Both the position numbers and the translations under genes were made by a program. The notes beneath the pieces were generated by a model. It searched no databases. It was not told the DNA's origin and was given only the letters and a program-made list of their open reading frames with translations. DNA of 57,222 nucleotides from Opitutia bacterium UBA953 (GTDB taxonomy: Bacteria > Verrucomicrobiota > Verrucomicrobiia > Opitutales > UBA953), in contig DBCR01000075.1 in assembly GCA_002293125.1 (NCBI GenBank), forward strand, positions 3,350-60,571, written 5' to 3'. Below are positions 17,237-26,039 of this stretch, piece by piece. Positions within the stretch are counted from its first letter, which is position 1; the number at the start of each line of letters is the position of its first letter.

Positions 17237-17266
17237 AAGGCCGCCCACCCGGGCGGCCTTCTTGTT
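17237..17266 (+). terminator. Rho-independent terminator after the MFS gene
   Basis: A perfect 10-bp stem (AAGGCCGCCC / GGGCGGCCTT) with loop ACCC is followed by CTTGTTT. Confidence 0.85.
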
Positions 17267-17356
17267 TGGTAGGTTTACGAACGGGGGCCGTCGGTTTCAT
17301 CCTAGGAAATCGGCTTCCGTCTTCCGTCTGATTGGGCTGAATGAAGCCACACCCCC

Positions 17357-18484
17357 ATGAGCACTCCGAAGATTCGCATCGCGCTGGCCGGCCTCGGCTT
17401 CGGCGCCGAATTCATCCCGATCTACCAGGCCCACCCGAACGCGGAGATCGTCGCGATCTGCCAGCGCAACCCGGAGAAGCTCAAGGCGATCGGCGACCGC
17501 TATAAGATCGCGAAGCGCTACACGGACTTCGACGCGCTGCTCAAGGACCCGGAAGTCGACGCGATCCACATCAACACGCCGATCCCCGACCACGGCCGCC
17601 AATCCATCGCCGCCCTCAAGGCCGGCAAGCACGTGGCCTGCACGGTCCCGATGGCGACCTCGATCGCCGAATGTGAAGAGATCGTGAAGCTGGTGAAGGC
17701 GACCGGCCTGAGCTACATGATGATGGAGACGGTGGTCTACGCCCGCGAGTTCCTCTACGTGAAGGAGCTCTACGACAACGGCGAACTGGGCCGCCTGCAG
17801 TTCCTCCAGGCCTCGCACCAACAGGACATGGAAGGCTGGCCCGGTTACTGGCCCGGCCTCCCGCCGATGTACTACGCCACGCACTGCGTCGGCCCGATGC
17901 TCGCCCTCACCCGCGCCGACGCGGAATACGTCTCGTGCTTCGGCTCCGGCCGCATCGCCGAGGACATGATCCCGATCTACAACTCGCCCTTCGCGGTCGA
18001 GACGGCCCACATCAAGTTCCATAAGTCCGACGTCTCGGCGCGCATCATCCGCTCGCTCTTCGACACGGCCCGCCAGTACCGCGAGTCCATCGACGTCTAC
18101 GGCTCGAAGAAATCCTTCGAGTGGCCGCTCATCGAAGGCGAAGAGCCGGTCCTCCACACGGCGAAGAAGGCCGAGCCGGAGATCCCGCAGAAGGTCAAGG
18201 TACCCGACTTCGCCCATCGACTCCCGAAGGAGATCCAGCACTTCACGACCAAGGGCGTCTACGGCGAAGGCGAAGACCACCTTTCCTTCACGCAAGGCGG
18301 CGGCCACGGCGGCTCCCACCCGCACCTCGCCAACGAGTTCATCCAGGCGCTGCTCGCCAAGCGTGAGCCGTTCCCGAATGCGCGCCAGTCCGCCAACTGG
18401 ACCTGCACGGGCATCCTCGCCCACGAGTCCGCGATGGCTGGCGGCGAGATCCGCAAGCTCCCTGCGTTCACGTTGCCCGGCTGA
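17357..18484 (+). CDS. Gfo/Idh/MocA-family NAD(P)-dependent oxidoreductase
   Basis: 375 residues. The N-terminal Rossmann fold starts IRIALAGLGFGAEFIPIYQ, with HINTPIPDHGRQSI and KHVACTVPMATS where the family has the EKP motif (here TVP, so the usual catalytic-site Lys of EKP is absent). The C-terminal alpha/beta domain follows. Family members oxidise or reduce sugars, inositols and related compounds; the substrate is not known. It stands alone after the MFS gene and a terminator and may act on the imported sugar. Confidence 0.88.
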   Translation: MSTPKIRIALAGLGFGAEFIPIYQAHPNAEIVAICQRNPEKLKAIGDRYKIAKRYTDFDALLKDPEVDAIHINTPIPDHGRQSIAALKAGKHVACTVPMATSIAECEEIVKLVKATGLSYMMMETVVYAREFLYVKELYDNGELGRLQFLQASHQQDMEGWPGYWPGLPPMYYATHCVGPMLALTRADAEYVSCFGSGRIAEDMIPIYNSPFAVETAHIKFHKSDVSARIIRSLFDTARQYRESIDVYGSKKSFEWPLIEGEEPVLHTAKKAEPEIPQKVKVPDFAHRLPKEIQHFTTKGVYGEGEDHLSFTQGGGHGGSHPHLANEFIQALLAKREPFPNARQSANWTCTGILAHESAMAGGEIRKLPAFTLPG

Positions 18485-18488
18485 GCGC

Positions 18489-18665
18489 AGCTGGTAGGGA
18501 TGCGATGACATCGCATCCGCCGTGCCTCAGGAAAGGACAGCACCACGTGCTGTCCTTTTTTGTGCCTTAGGCAGGGGCAGCACCGCGTCACGACAGTACT
18601 GTCTTGAGGTAGGGCCAAGCATCCCTGCTTGGCCGTGCGGCCGACCAAGGATGGTCAGCCCTACC
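18489..18665. repeat. Intergenic palindrome cassettes, first cluster
   Basis: Three word types lie in this space. 18492-18517 carries GGTAGGGATGCGATGACATC with its palindromic partner. 18532-18561 carries the GGACAGCAC/GTGCTGTCC palindrome. 18608-18665 is a double palindrome within the GGTAGGG...CCCTACC frame, with inner arms GGCCAAGCA/TGCTTGGCC and GGCCGACCA/TGGTCAGCC. The same words recur many times downstream to the window end but not upstream of here. Confidence 0.85.
18532..18561 (+). terminator. Palindrome cassette that acts as a terminator
   Basis: AAAGGACAGCAC (18532-18543) pairs perfectly with GTGCTGTCCTTT (18547-18558) and continues into a T run. It follows the oxidoreductase gene by about 48 bases. 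It is also a member of the repeated GGACAGCAC...GTGCTGTCC word family. Confidence 0.7.
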
Positions 18666-18693
18666 AAACAAAAAGGGCGGCCAAAGCCGCCCT
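18666..18693 (-). terminator. Terminator of the second large cytochrome gene
   Basis: On the minus strand AGGGCGGC pairs with GCCGCCCT (arms 18686-18693 and 18674-18681) and is followed by TTTTGTTT. It lies about 80 bases past the stop codon at 18770. Confidence 0.7.
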
Positions 18694-18748
18694 GATCATT
18701 CCCTCCAGCCCACGGGTCCTCCAGCCCTCGTGTCCTCGACTGGGCCCC

Positions 18749-18779
18749 CGCGAAGTGAGCGCCAGGCGCTCACTTCGCG
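18749..18779. repeat. 31-bp near-perfect palindrome over a stop codon
   Basis: CGCGAAGTGAGCGCC (18749-18763) and GGCGCTCACTTCGCG (18765-18779) are perfect 15-bp inverted arms with a one-base loop. The palindrome covers the stop codon (18770-18772) and last codons of the minus-strand cytochrome gene. Confidence 0.85.
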
Positions 18780-21700
18780 TAGAGACCATCCTTCGCATTC
18801 CCGCCGGAGACGAGATAGGCGAGGAGATCGGCGACTTCCTGAGCGTTGAGGGAATTGATCAGGCCAGCGGGCATGGGGCTATTGGCGTCACGATCGATGC
18901 TCAGGATGTCGGAGCGGTTGACGGAGATCTGCACCGACGGATCGAAGGCGCTGACCGAGAGCTGCAGCTTGTCGCCCTCTTCGTTGAGGATGCGGCCGAT
19001 GGTCTTACCGCCGTCGACGCGGCCGATGACGGAGTTCGCGTATTGGTCGGAGACGATGGCGTTGGGCTGGACGATGCTCATGAGCACGTCAGCCGGAGCG
19101 GAACGGGCGCCGAGGCCGGCGAGATCCGGACCCTGCGCACCGCCGTTGTCGCCGAGGCGGTGGCACTGCGAGCAAAGCGCGGCGGCGAACATCTTCTGGC
19201 CGTTGGCGAAGTCGAACGACTTCTTGGCCTTGGCGTCGTCCCAGGCCTTGAGGGCTTCGGCGTGCGTCCAGAGACGGCCCGGGCCGGAGGCAGCCGGGAG
19301 CGGTTCGACCTTCACGACGGGCGCGACCGGCTCGAAGCCCGCGCGGTCGGCTTCTGGCATGGCCGCCAGGGTCTCCTTGCGGATATTACGGACGAAGCCC
19401 TTCAGCGAGTTACCACCCTGGGCGAGGGCGAGTTCGTCGAGGAAGCCAAAGAACTGCTTCCGCAGTTCCGGCGTCCAGCCGACGGTGGCACGGCTGAGGT
19501 AGACGGCGAGGCCGATGCGCGTCGATGAGGGCGTGACCGCCATCGCGGCGGCGGCGGCCTTGGCGTAACCGGGATGGCGGGCGAGGATCTCCGGATCGGC
19601 GACGACGGCCGGGCTGGGCTGGGCGATCTTCATGGCCTGCAGGATGCGGCCGGGCGCGCTCGGTTCACCGAGGTAGATGGCGAGCTGCGCGAGCTGACGG
19701 TCGAGGGCGTTGTCGCCGGAAGGGATGCGCGTGGCGCTCTCCTTGCCGAGGCGGGCGATGGTGGCGGCGTCCGGCTTGCCGTGACGCGAGAACGCGACCT
19801 GGAAGACGCGCTGACGGTCCTGCTGCTGGCGGAGATCCTTGGTCTTCGCGGCCGCGTCGGCGGCGGCGACGATCGCGGCGAGGTCCTGCGGGCCACCACT
19901 GCGGGCGAGCGCCAAGGCGGCGTTGAGCGCGAGGTCGGCATTGGCGTCGGGCTTCACGCGGGCGCGCCAGGCGTCGACCGGCTGGTGCTCGACGGCGATG
20001 CGGGCGGCGAACCGCACCCAGAGATCAGGGTGACCCATGTTCGGCCAGGCCTTGGCGAGCGCCGCGGCGGAAGGAGCGACGTCGCGGAGGGCTTCGAGTT
20101 CACGACGTAGCTTCTGTTCGGGCGTGGCGGCGAACCAGGCGACCGGCGCGGTGGACTCCGTTCCCTTATAAGCGATACGGTAGAGCGCGGACTGACCGCC
20201 GCGGCCCCCGATGGTGACGTACATGTGGCCGTCCTGCGGGCGGATCACGGCGTCGGTGACCGAGAACGGCTTACCCGCGGCGAAGACTTCTTTGCGGGCC
20301 TTCCAGCCGCCGCCTTCCGGCGTGAGGTGGATCGCGTAGAGCGTGGCGAAGGTCCAGTCACACGCGAAGAACGCGCGCTGATAGGCCGCCGGGAACTTGG
20401 CGCCGGTGCCCATGGTGGTGCCGGTCGGGCTGCCCGGACCGACGTCGACGAGCGCGGGCTGCATGTCGAGCGTGGGGAAGGCGTTGTTGCCGGCACCGGA
20501 GCGCCAGCCGAGTTCGCCGCCCGGGGTGCAGAGGTAGATGCGGGTCGGACGATACCAAGGGGCGCCCATGTCCCATTCCATGTCGGAGTCGTAGGTGAAG
20601 ATATCGCCGTCCGGAGCGACGGAGCAGTCGTACGGGTTGCGGAAGCTGGCGGTCACGCGGACCCAATCCTTGCCATCCTTATCCATGCGCGCGATCCAAC
20701 CGCCGACGGCCTTGATGCCGGAGGCGTGGCCGTTGGCGTCTTCGTATTTCTTCAGGAGGTCGTCCTCGTCATAGCGCTTCACCGGTGCGCCGGCCTTCTC
20801 GTCGTCGGGCAGCTTGGTATGGTTGCCACCCACCACGAGGATCGAGCCGTCGCGGTCCAGGACGAGCTGGTGCGGGCCGTGTTCGCCCGAGCCCTTGAGC
20901 GCGCGGATCAGCGTCTGTTCGGCGTAGGAGCCGTCGCCCTTGGTGTCGCGCAGGCGCCAGATGTCGCCCTTGCCCTTCTCGCTCGTGCACGCGTAGAGCG
21001 CGCCGTGGGCGAAGAGCAGGCCGTGGCAGCCGAAGAACTTCGTGTCGATCTTGGTGACGACGGGCTTGTTGGGGTCCTTCAGCGAGACGCGCCAGAGCAT
21101 GCCGCCTTGGTCGCCGGCGACGAGGTCGCCTTCCGGCGAGACGGCGAGCGAGACCCAGGTGCCCTGTTCCGCCTTGGGCACGAGATGCAGGAGTTCGGCC
21201 TTGAAGCCGGGCTGCAGGATGAGTTCCTCGGGAGCGGCCACGGAAGTGGACGGCGTGCGCTTGCCGCTCTTGGCGACCGCGGCCTGACGATCGAGAGGCT
21301 TACCCCAGGGCTGTTCGCCATACTTCTTGACGAAAGTCGCGGCGGCCCAGGAGGCGTCATCGAAGCCGGCGTTTTCCCAGCCCTTACCCGGCTTGGCGAG
21401 GGACGTCTTCCAGTTCGTGCCGGATTCAGCGAGGACGGCCGGGCCCGCGGTGAGACGGAAGGACAACGCGGCGATACCGCCATCGTTACGAGCGAGCACG
21501 GCGATCGTGTTCACGCCGACCTTGAGATCGCCGCCGACCTCGGCGTTGAAAGCCTCCGCCCAATCGTCGGAGCCGCCGAGCGCCTTGCCGTTGAGCCAGA
21601 CGACGCAGTGATTATCCGCGGCGGCCTGCAGCAGCGCCTTGGCCGGGACTTCCTTCAATTCGAACGAGGTGCGGAACCAGACTTCTTGTTTCGCGACGTT

Positions 21701-21790
21701 GTTCTTCGCGCCCCAGATCCAGGAAGTCTCCGCCGAGGCGACTACGGAACAGAGGCAAAGGACGGACAGGCAGAGCAGGCGGAGGGGCAT
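18770..21790 (-). CDS. Secreted jelly-roll/propeller/HEAT/cytochrome c protein
   Basis: 1006 residues from ATG 21790, where a signal peptide MPLRLLCLSVLCLCSVVASA begins; the 40 extra upstream codons lack one. Order: signal peptide, a beta-sandwich of the glycosidase sugar-binding type (about 20-170, with VWLNGKALGG), a sorbosone-dehydrogenase-like propeller (about 190-560), helical HEAT-like repeats (about 570-850), and a C-terminal cytochrome c domain with heme motif CSQCH and GAQGPDLAGLGAR. It is a paralogue in layout of the protein at 5001-8057 but has the added N-terminal sandwich. Likely a periplasmic oxidoreductase of unknown substrate. Confidence 0.9.
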   Translation of the reverse strand: MPLRLLCLSVLCLCSVVASAETSWIWGAKNNVAKQEVWFRTSFELKEVPAKALLQAAADNHCVVWLNGKALGGSDDWAEAFNAEVGGDLKVGVNTIAVLARNDGGIAALSFRLTAGPAVLAESGTNWKTSLAKPGKGWENAGFDDASWAAATFVKKYGEQPWGKPLDRQAAVAKSGKRTPSTSVAAPEELILQPGFKAELLHLVPKAEQGTWVSLAVSPEGDLVAGDQGGMLWRVSLKDPNKPVVTKIDTKFFGCHGLLFAHGALYACTSEKGKGDIWRLRDTKGDGSYAEQTLIRALKGSGEHGPHQLVLDRDGSILVVGGNHTKLPDDEKAGAPVKRYDEDDLLKKYEDANGHASGIKAVGGWIARMDKDGKDWVRVTASFRNPYDCSVAPDGDIFTYDSDMEWDMGAPWYRPTRIYLCTPGGELGWRSGAGNNAFPTLDMQPALVDVGPGSPTGTTMGTGAKFPAAYQRAFFACDWTFATLYAIHLTPEGGGWKARKEVFAAGKPFSVTDAVIRPQDGHMYVTIGGRGGQSALYRIAYKGTESTAPVAWFAATPEQKLRRELEALRDVAPSAAALAKAWPNMGHPDLWVRFAARIAVEHQPVDAWRARVKPDANADLALNAALALARSGGPQDLAAIVAAADAAAKTKDLRQQQDRQRVFQVAFSRHGKPDAATIARLGKESATRIPSGDNALDRQLAQLAIYLGEPSAPGRILQAMKIAQPSPAVVADPEILARHPGYAKAAAAAMAVTPSSTRIGLAVYLSRATVGWTPELRKQFFGFLDELALAQGGNSLKGFVRNIRKETLAAMPEADRAGFEPVAPVVKVEPLPAASGPGRLWTHAEALKAWDDAKAKKSFDFANGQKMFAAALCSQCHRLGDNGGAQGPDLAGLGARSAPADVLMSIVQPNAIVSDQYANSVIGRVDGGKTIGRILNEEGDKLQLSVSAFDPSVQISVNRSDILSIDRDANSPMPAGLINSLNAQEVADLLAYLVSGGNAKDGLYAK

Positions 21791-21938
21791 GGGGAGATGC
21801 GGGGTTATCAGCAGAGATAGATGGCAAACCGACGCTGGCAAGCGTCCGGGGCGGCCAAACGGCCCCTTCCCAAGCCTTTGCCGCTCATTTACGTCTTGCC
21901 CGCCCGCCATCCGGGGACTTCCTCAACAGTCCTGGATA

Positions 21939-22026
21939 GGAGGGGTGGCAGAGTGGTCGATTGCGTCTGATTCGAAATCAGATGAACCGCAAGGTTCCGG
22001 GGGTTCGAATCCCTTCCCCTCCGCCA
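21939..22026 (+). tRNA. tRNA-Ser (anticodon CGA)
   Basis: The acceptor arms GGAGGGG and CCCCTCC pair perfectly, and the 3' CCA is encoded (22024-22026). The anticodon stem TCTGA/TCAGA encloses the loop TTCGAAA, giving anticodon CGA for codon UCG. A long variable arm (GAACCGCAAGGTTC) marks a class II serine tRNA. The T loop TTCGAAT is present. A sulfatase gene begins 21 bases after the CCA. Confidence 0.95.
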
Positions 22027-22046
22027 GGTTACTTTAATTGATCTTT

Positions 22047-23627
22047 ATGAAGCGCCCCGAAGTCAGCCCCGTGAAATTCCTTCGGTTGCTCTGCCTCTTG
22101 GGAGTCCTGCTGGCCGCCGCGCCGGGCGCTTTGCTCGCCGCGGATGAAGTCCGGCAGAAGGTCGCCGAATATCAAAGCAAGGGCTACAACGTCCTCTTCA
22201 TCGCCGTCGACGACATGAACGACTGGGTGGGCTGCTTCGGCGGCAATCCGCAGGCGATCACCCCGCACATGGACAAGCTGGCTAAGGAAAAAGGGGTCGT
22301 GCTGAACAAGGCCTATTGTGCCGCCACGGTCTGCTGCCCGAGCCGTTCGGCCACCCTGACCGGCAAGCAGCCGGCTTCGACTGGCGTCTACGGCAATCGG
22401 CAGAACCTGAAGAACGCCCCGAAGGCGAAGGACGTCGTGACGCTGCCGGAATACTTCGCGAAGCACGGCTACCACACCCTCTCCACGGGGAAGATCTTCC
22501 ATAAGCACCCGACCGCGAAAGGAATGGATGAAGGACAGTGGGCGTTCCAAGAGTTCGTGGACGCCGGCGGCAACAACGGTGGCATGCTCTGGTCCGAATC
22601 TCCCGCCACCCCGAAGGAAGCGGGAGCTGGAAAAGCCACGAAGGAAAAAGGGGAAGAATTCCGCTGGGGGGCCGTCACCGCTCCCGTCGAACAGACCAAA
22701 GACTATGTCTCCAGCAAATGGGCCGCCGATCAACTCAAGCGTGACTTCGACGGTAAGCCGTTTTTCCTGGCCCTCGGGATCTCCAAGCCTCACTTGCCCT
22801 GGGAAGTCCCGCAGCAGTTCTTCGACCTCTATCCCTTGGATAAATTCAAGACCGTCGAGATCTTCCGCGACGACCTGAAAGACATCACAAACAAGGCGGG
22901 GAAGGAACTGTTCTCGCCCGATCCGCGCTTCCAGGCCGCCGATCAGGCGAACCTGCACAAGCAGGCCCAGCGCGCCTACCTCGCGAACATCAGTTACGCC
23001 GACCACTGCCTCGGCGTCGTCTTCGACGCCCTGGCCAAGAGCAAATACGCCGACAATACCATCATCATGATCTGGGGCGACCACGGCTGGCACCTCGGCG
23101 AGAAACTCAAGTACGGTAAGACCGACCTCTGGGAAGAGTCCGACCGGGTTCCCTTCATCGTGAGCGTGCCAGGCGTGACCAAGCCGGGGCTGAAGAGCGA
23201 AGCGGTGGTCAACCTGCTCGACATGTACCCGACGCTCATCGAGCTGTGCGGGCTTCCCGCCAACCCCGAGAACGATGGCCGCAGTTTCGCTCCGGTGCTG
23301 AAGGATCCGACCCTGGCCTGGAACCACCCCACCCTGACCACTTATAACTTCGGGAACCATTCCGTCACGGACGGTCGCTATCGCTTCACGTATTACGGCT
23401 CGAAAGGCGGCGCCGAGGAACTGTACGACCACTCGACCGACCCGCTCGAGCACCGCAACCTAGCCGCTCAGCCCGAATCCAAAGATATCATCGAGCGCCT
23501 GCGCCTCGCGATGCCGAAGCACAATGAACCCGATTCGCCGGCCAATAATCTAAGCCCCGAAGAGAAGAAGGATATCGCGAAAGGCGCGCGGAAGGGGAAA
23601 AAGGCGGCCGCGGATACCGTCAAATAG
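22047..23627 (+). CDS. Secreted sulfatase, iduronate-2-sulfatase-like
   Basis: 526 residues from ATG 22047; a TTG at 22038 is possible but less likely. A signal peptide (about 1-32) precedes the alkaline-phosphatase-fold sulfatase domain. The metal-binding start is VLFIAVDDMNDWVGCFGG. The formylglycine motif is Cys96-Cys97-Pro98-Ser99-Arg100 (CxPSR), so Cys96 should be oxidised by a formylglycine-generating enzyme. WGDHGWHLGEKLKYGKTDLW supplies further active-site residues. It probably removes sulfate from algal polysaccharides. No anaerobic maturase or FGE gene is in the window. Confidence 0.93.
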   Translation: MKRPEVSPVKFLRLLCLLGVLLAAAPGALLAADEVRQKVAEYQSKGYNVLFIAVDDMNDWVGCFGGNPQAITPHMDKLAKEKGVVLNKAYCAATVCCPSRSATLTGKQPASTGVYGNRQNLKNAPKAKDVVTLPEYFAKHGYHTLSTGKIFHKHPTAKGMDEGQWAFQEFVDAGGNNGGMLWSESPATPKEAGAGKATKEKGEEFRWGAVTAPVEQTKDYVSSKWAADQLKRDFDGKPFFLALGISKPHLPWEVPQQFFDLYPLDKFKTVEIFRDDLKDITNKAGKELFSPDPRFQAADQANLHKQAQRAYLANISYADHCLGVVFDALAKSKYADNTIIMIWGDHGWHLGEKLKYGKTDLWEESDRVPFIVSVPGVTKPGLKSEAVVNLLDMYPTLIELCGLPANPENDGRSFAPVLKDPTLAWNHPTLTTYNFGNHSVTDGRYRFTYYGSKGGAEELYDHSTDPLEHRNLAAQPESKDIIERLRLAMPKHNEPDSPANNLSPEEKKDIAKGARKGKKAAADTVK

Positions 23628-23685
23628 AACAGCCACGCCGGATGTCGGCGAAGCCTCTCCTCGATTCGCCCCTCTGCCTCCTTCT

Positions 23686-24981
23686 TCAGCGCAGCGCGCG
23701 GACTCCGGCCGGGGTCAGATCGCCCGGAGGAGCGCTCACGACCGTCGGCTTACCGATGGTGAGTTCATCCGCGTCAGGTGGCGGGTTGCCACCGCTACGC
23801 AGCCACTCGACCATCTTGGACTGGCCGCCCGAAGCGGCGACGCAGCGGGCGAAGATCGGTTGCGGCTCAATCTCCGTGGAGAAAAGATAAAGCTTGGGCC
23901 CGCGGCCGGATTTCGCCGCCGCAAAGGCGCTGACGAGTTCGTCTTCCCAACGCTTCTCCGTCGGCTTGCGGTCATCGGTCGGCAGCCGTGAGCGGACGCT
24001 ATCGCAGTAGATGATGGTTGTGTCCTGAGTTGAGTAGCTGTCCGGCTTGGCGCCTTTGGTGCTGCGGTACTGCGTGACGCCATCCTGGAAGTCGGAGAAG
24101 ATGACCAGTCCATCGTAGGCCCGCTCATTGCGCATGATGTCAATCCAGGCGCCCACGCAGCCGGTCTTGAAGTTGTCATCGTATTGCTTGAAGATCCGCT
24201 TGCCGTTGGCGGTGAGTTTATCCGGATCGGTGAACTTCACCGGCGGGGACCCACTGCGACCGGTCGTGCCTTTATAGCGGGAACCGCCGATAATCACGTC
24301 GTCCTTCACGTTGGTCCAGACTCCGGCGTACATGAAGACATCGGCTGTCGGGAACTGCTTACGGATCTCGGACTCGACGCGATCGAGGTAACGGCCCATG
24401 GACCTCGAGGCGTCCATGAAGACCGCCACTTTGGTCGCATTGATGCGGGCTCCCATGACGGGCTTACCGACGAAGTTGCGCATATTGCCGATGCCGACGC
24501 CCTTGACCGCGCCGATACCACCGCCAGAGCCTCCGCCGAAACCCTTCGACGAGCTTCCGCTTAGCTTGGAAGCCAGGGAATCAATCGATAGCGCATTCGA
24601 CTTCATGTCGGGCAGTACCACCGGGGCGTTGAGGTTCTTGGAGGTGATTCGGGAGACTTTCTTCGCGAGAGCCTTCTGCTTCTTCTGCTGGAGATTATGC
24701 TCCAATATTTTGGCGCGCTCGCCGGCCGCACCGCCGCCGGCGCCGGTGCCTATAAATTCCGGCTGCGTGGGACTCTTTTCGCTGATGCTGGAGACGACCC
24801 AGATGATCGCCAACGTCATCAACATGAGGTGGATGAACAACGAGACGACCAAGCCTCGGATGCCGAGTAGACGTTGGAGAAGATACCGTACCATCCCGCC
24901 TAGTCCAATCTGGGCTAACGTCGGCGGCGAAGGCCCGTCGGACGAACGTTCGCGAAGTAGCTTCTCCTTTGATTCGCTCAT
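23686..24981 (-). CDS. Membrane-anchored VWA-like protein
   Basis: 431 residues. One membrane helix (about 43-65: GLVVSLFIHLMLMTLAIIWV) follows a short cytoplasmic tail, giving a TonB/TolA-like topology. A charged linker and a Gly/Ser-rich stretch (about 140-165) lead to a von Willebrand A-like domain starting near 183, with the metal site D190-A-S-R-S in VFMDASRSMGRY. The C-terminal half holds LVIFSDFQDGVTQY. Such proteins often sit beside ExbB/ExbD-like transporters, but none is adjacent. Convergent with the sulfatase gene. Confidence 0.75.
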   Translation of the reverse strand: MSESKEKLLRERSSDGPSPPTLAQIGLGGMVRYLLQRLLGIRGLVVSLFIHLMLMTLAIIWVVSSISEKSPTQPEFIGTGAGGGAAGERAKILEHNLQQKKQKALAKKVSRITSKNLNAPVVLPDMKSNALSIDSLASKLSGSSSKGFGGGSGGGIGAVKGVGIGNMRNFVGKPVMGARINATKVAVFMDASRSMGRYLDRVESEIRKQFPTADVFMYAGVWTNVKDDVIIGGSRYKGTTGRSGSPPVKFTDPDKLTANGKRIFKQYDDNFKTGCVGAWIDIMRNERAYDGLVIFSDFQDGVTQYRSTKGAKPDSYSTQDTTIIYCDSVRSRLPTDDRKPTEKRWEDELVSAFAAAKSGRGPKLYLFSTEIEPQPIFARCVAASGGQSKMVEWLRSGGNPPPDADELTIGKPTVVSAPPGDLTPAGVRALR

Positions 24982-25111
24982 CGCTGACCCAGATTACTCG
25001 CCGCCGAAAGTCCCCATCAATCATCATGTCCCGCCGACGCCAAACCGTCACCCTTCTGCCATCTTTGAAATACGGTTCGTAGGTTTTTCCGGCACCACTT
25101 TCGTGTCTCGA

Positions 25112-25167
25112 GGTGGGGTCGAGCATCCCTGCTCGACCGCGGACGACCAAGGATGGTCGGCCCTACC
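25112..25167. repeat. GGTAGGG-framed double palindrome
   Basis: One copy of the common cassette: left frame GGTGGGG, inner arms GGTCGAGCA/TGCTCGACC and CGACCA/TGGTCG, right frame CCCTACC. It lies between the VWA-like gene and the next minus-strand gene, in a 227-base space with nothing else recognisable except AT-rich ATACTC direct repeats just after it. Confidence 0.85.
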
Positions 25168-25208
25168 CGCAACAGCTCCCCATATTCTATACTCGATACT
25201 CCATACTC

Positions 25209-25664
25209 TCATCTTGCGGCTCCGCCGCGCAACTCCCGCTCGACCTGCTCGACCGCCTCCTCCATGCGCCCCATCGCATTGCGCAGGACCGCGTCGACGA
25301 CTTCGCTGTTCGGGATCCGACGATGAGACGCCAGGATCGCCTCGATCGAGCAGACGAGCAGCGGCGTAGGAGCGTCGACGAGGAAGAACTTCACGCCGCG
25401 GATCTCCCCATTGAAACGAGAGACCATCCTATGGGAAAGCCCCGCATCTTCATCGTCCAAGGCGAACGGTAGCACGACCTGCAGGTTCATGATCTCCGGC
25501 GCCGCAGCGGCGTCGAAGGACAAGGTGAACACGCGACGACCTTTCCGAAAGACCAGCCCACCGCGATAAGGCCCGGAACGCGGCACGACCTGCGCCTCTT
25601 CCCAAGCGACCGTATTGATCGCGTGGGCATAAAGGATGCGAAGCTCTTCGTAAGGAATCAGCAT
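25209..25664 (-). CDS. Unknown protein, possibly YbjN-like fold
   Basis: 151 residues from ATG 25664 (MLIPYEELRILYAHAINTVA). The arrangement of a beta-rich half (RGGLVFRKGRRVFTLSFD) followed by LSHRMVSRFNGEIRGVKFFL and a helical C-terminus recalls type III secretion chaperone/YbjN folds, but I do not recognise a family with certainty. No signal peptide or membrane segment. Flanked on both sides by intergenic repeats. Confidence 0.55.
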   Translation of the reverse strand: MLIPYEELRILYAHAINTVAWEEAQVVPRSGPYRGGLVFRKGRRVFTLSFDAAAAPEIMNLQVVLPFALDDEDAGLSHRMVSRFNGEIRGVKFFLVDAPTPLLVCSIEAILASHRRIPNSEVVDAVLRNAMGRMEEAVEQVERELRGGAAR

Positions 25665-25679
25665 ACATTCACCATGCCC

Positions 25680-26000
25680 ACCTGCCGAGGGCCTGCAATC
25701 CCGGGGGCGGGTCAGCACCACGTGCTGTCCTAGCTGCCTCTACCTTTCTGCCGCTCCCAACCGCCAACCGCTTACCGCCAATACCTGACATGGGTAGGGT
25801 CGAGCATCCCTGCTCGACCTCGGCCGACCAAGGTTGGTCGGCCCTACCCACACCCCACCCATCCGGTTTCCCTTTGAGCCCTGTGGCTTGTCTGATCCAC
25901 CGAGCTCCTGAGCCCCCGTGCCTCTAATGTAATGCCCCTTGCCCACGTGTCCCCTCGTCAACTTGCCCCCTCGCGGCTCCGCCGCGCCTACCCCTCTCTG
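25680..26000. repeat. Mosaic of intergenic repeat words
   Basis: No gene. In order: a GGGTCAGCACC.../GTGCTGTCC word (25710-25731), the phrase CCCAACCGCCAACCGCTTAC (25756-25775), a framed double palindrome (25793-25848), CCGGTTTCCCTTTGAGCCCT (25864-25883), and phrases such as CCCACGTGTCCCCTCGTCAA plus GCGGCTCCGCCGC. All recur elsewhere in the window. Confidence 0.8.
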
Positions 26001-26039
26001 CCCATTTGCGCTTTCCGTTTTCTGCTTTAGAATCCTCCT

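Noticed and set aside
15632..17248. 538-residue minus-strand ORF opposite the MFS gene
   Set aside because: Its composition (runs of Glu, Asp, Gly, Arg) is the mirror image of the membrane protein codons on the other strand. It is a shadow of high-GC codon bias.
20225..21820. 531-residue plus-strand ORF opposite the second cytochrome gene
   Set aside because: Ala/Arg/Val/Gly-rich with no motif; the minus strand carries a signal peptide, heme motif and domain blocks.
21939..22026. tRNA-Ser as an integration site of a mobile island
   Set aside because: No integrase gene and no repeated tRNA 3' fragment was seen downstream in the window.
22029..23453. 474-residue minus-strand ORF opposite the sulfatase
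   Set aside because: No domain signature, whereas the plus strand has the formylglycine motif.
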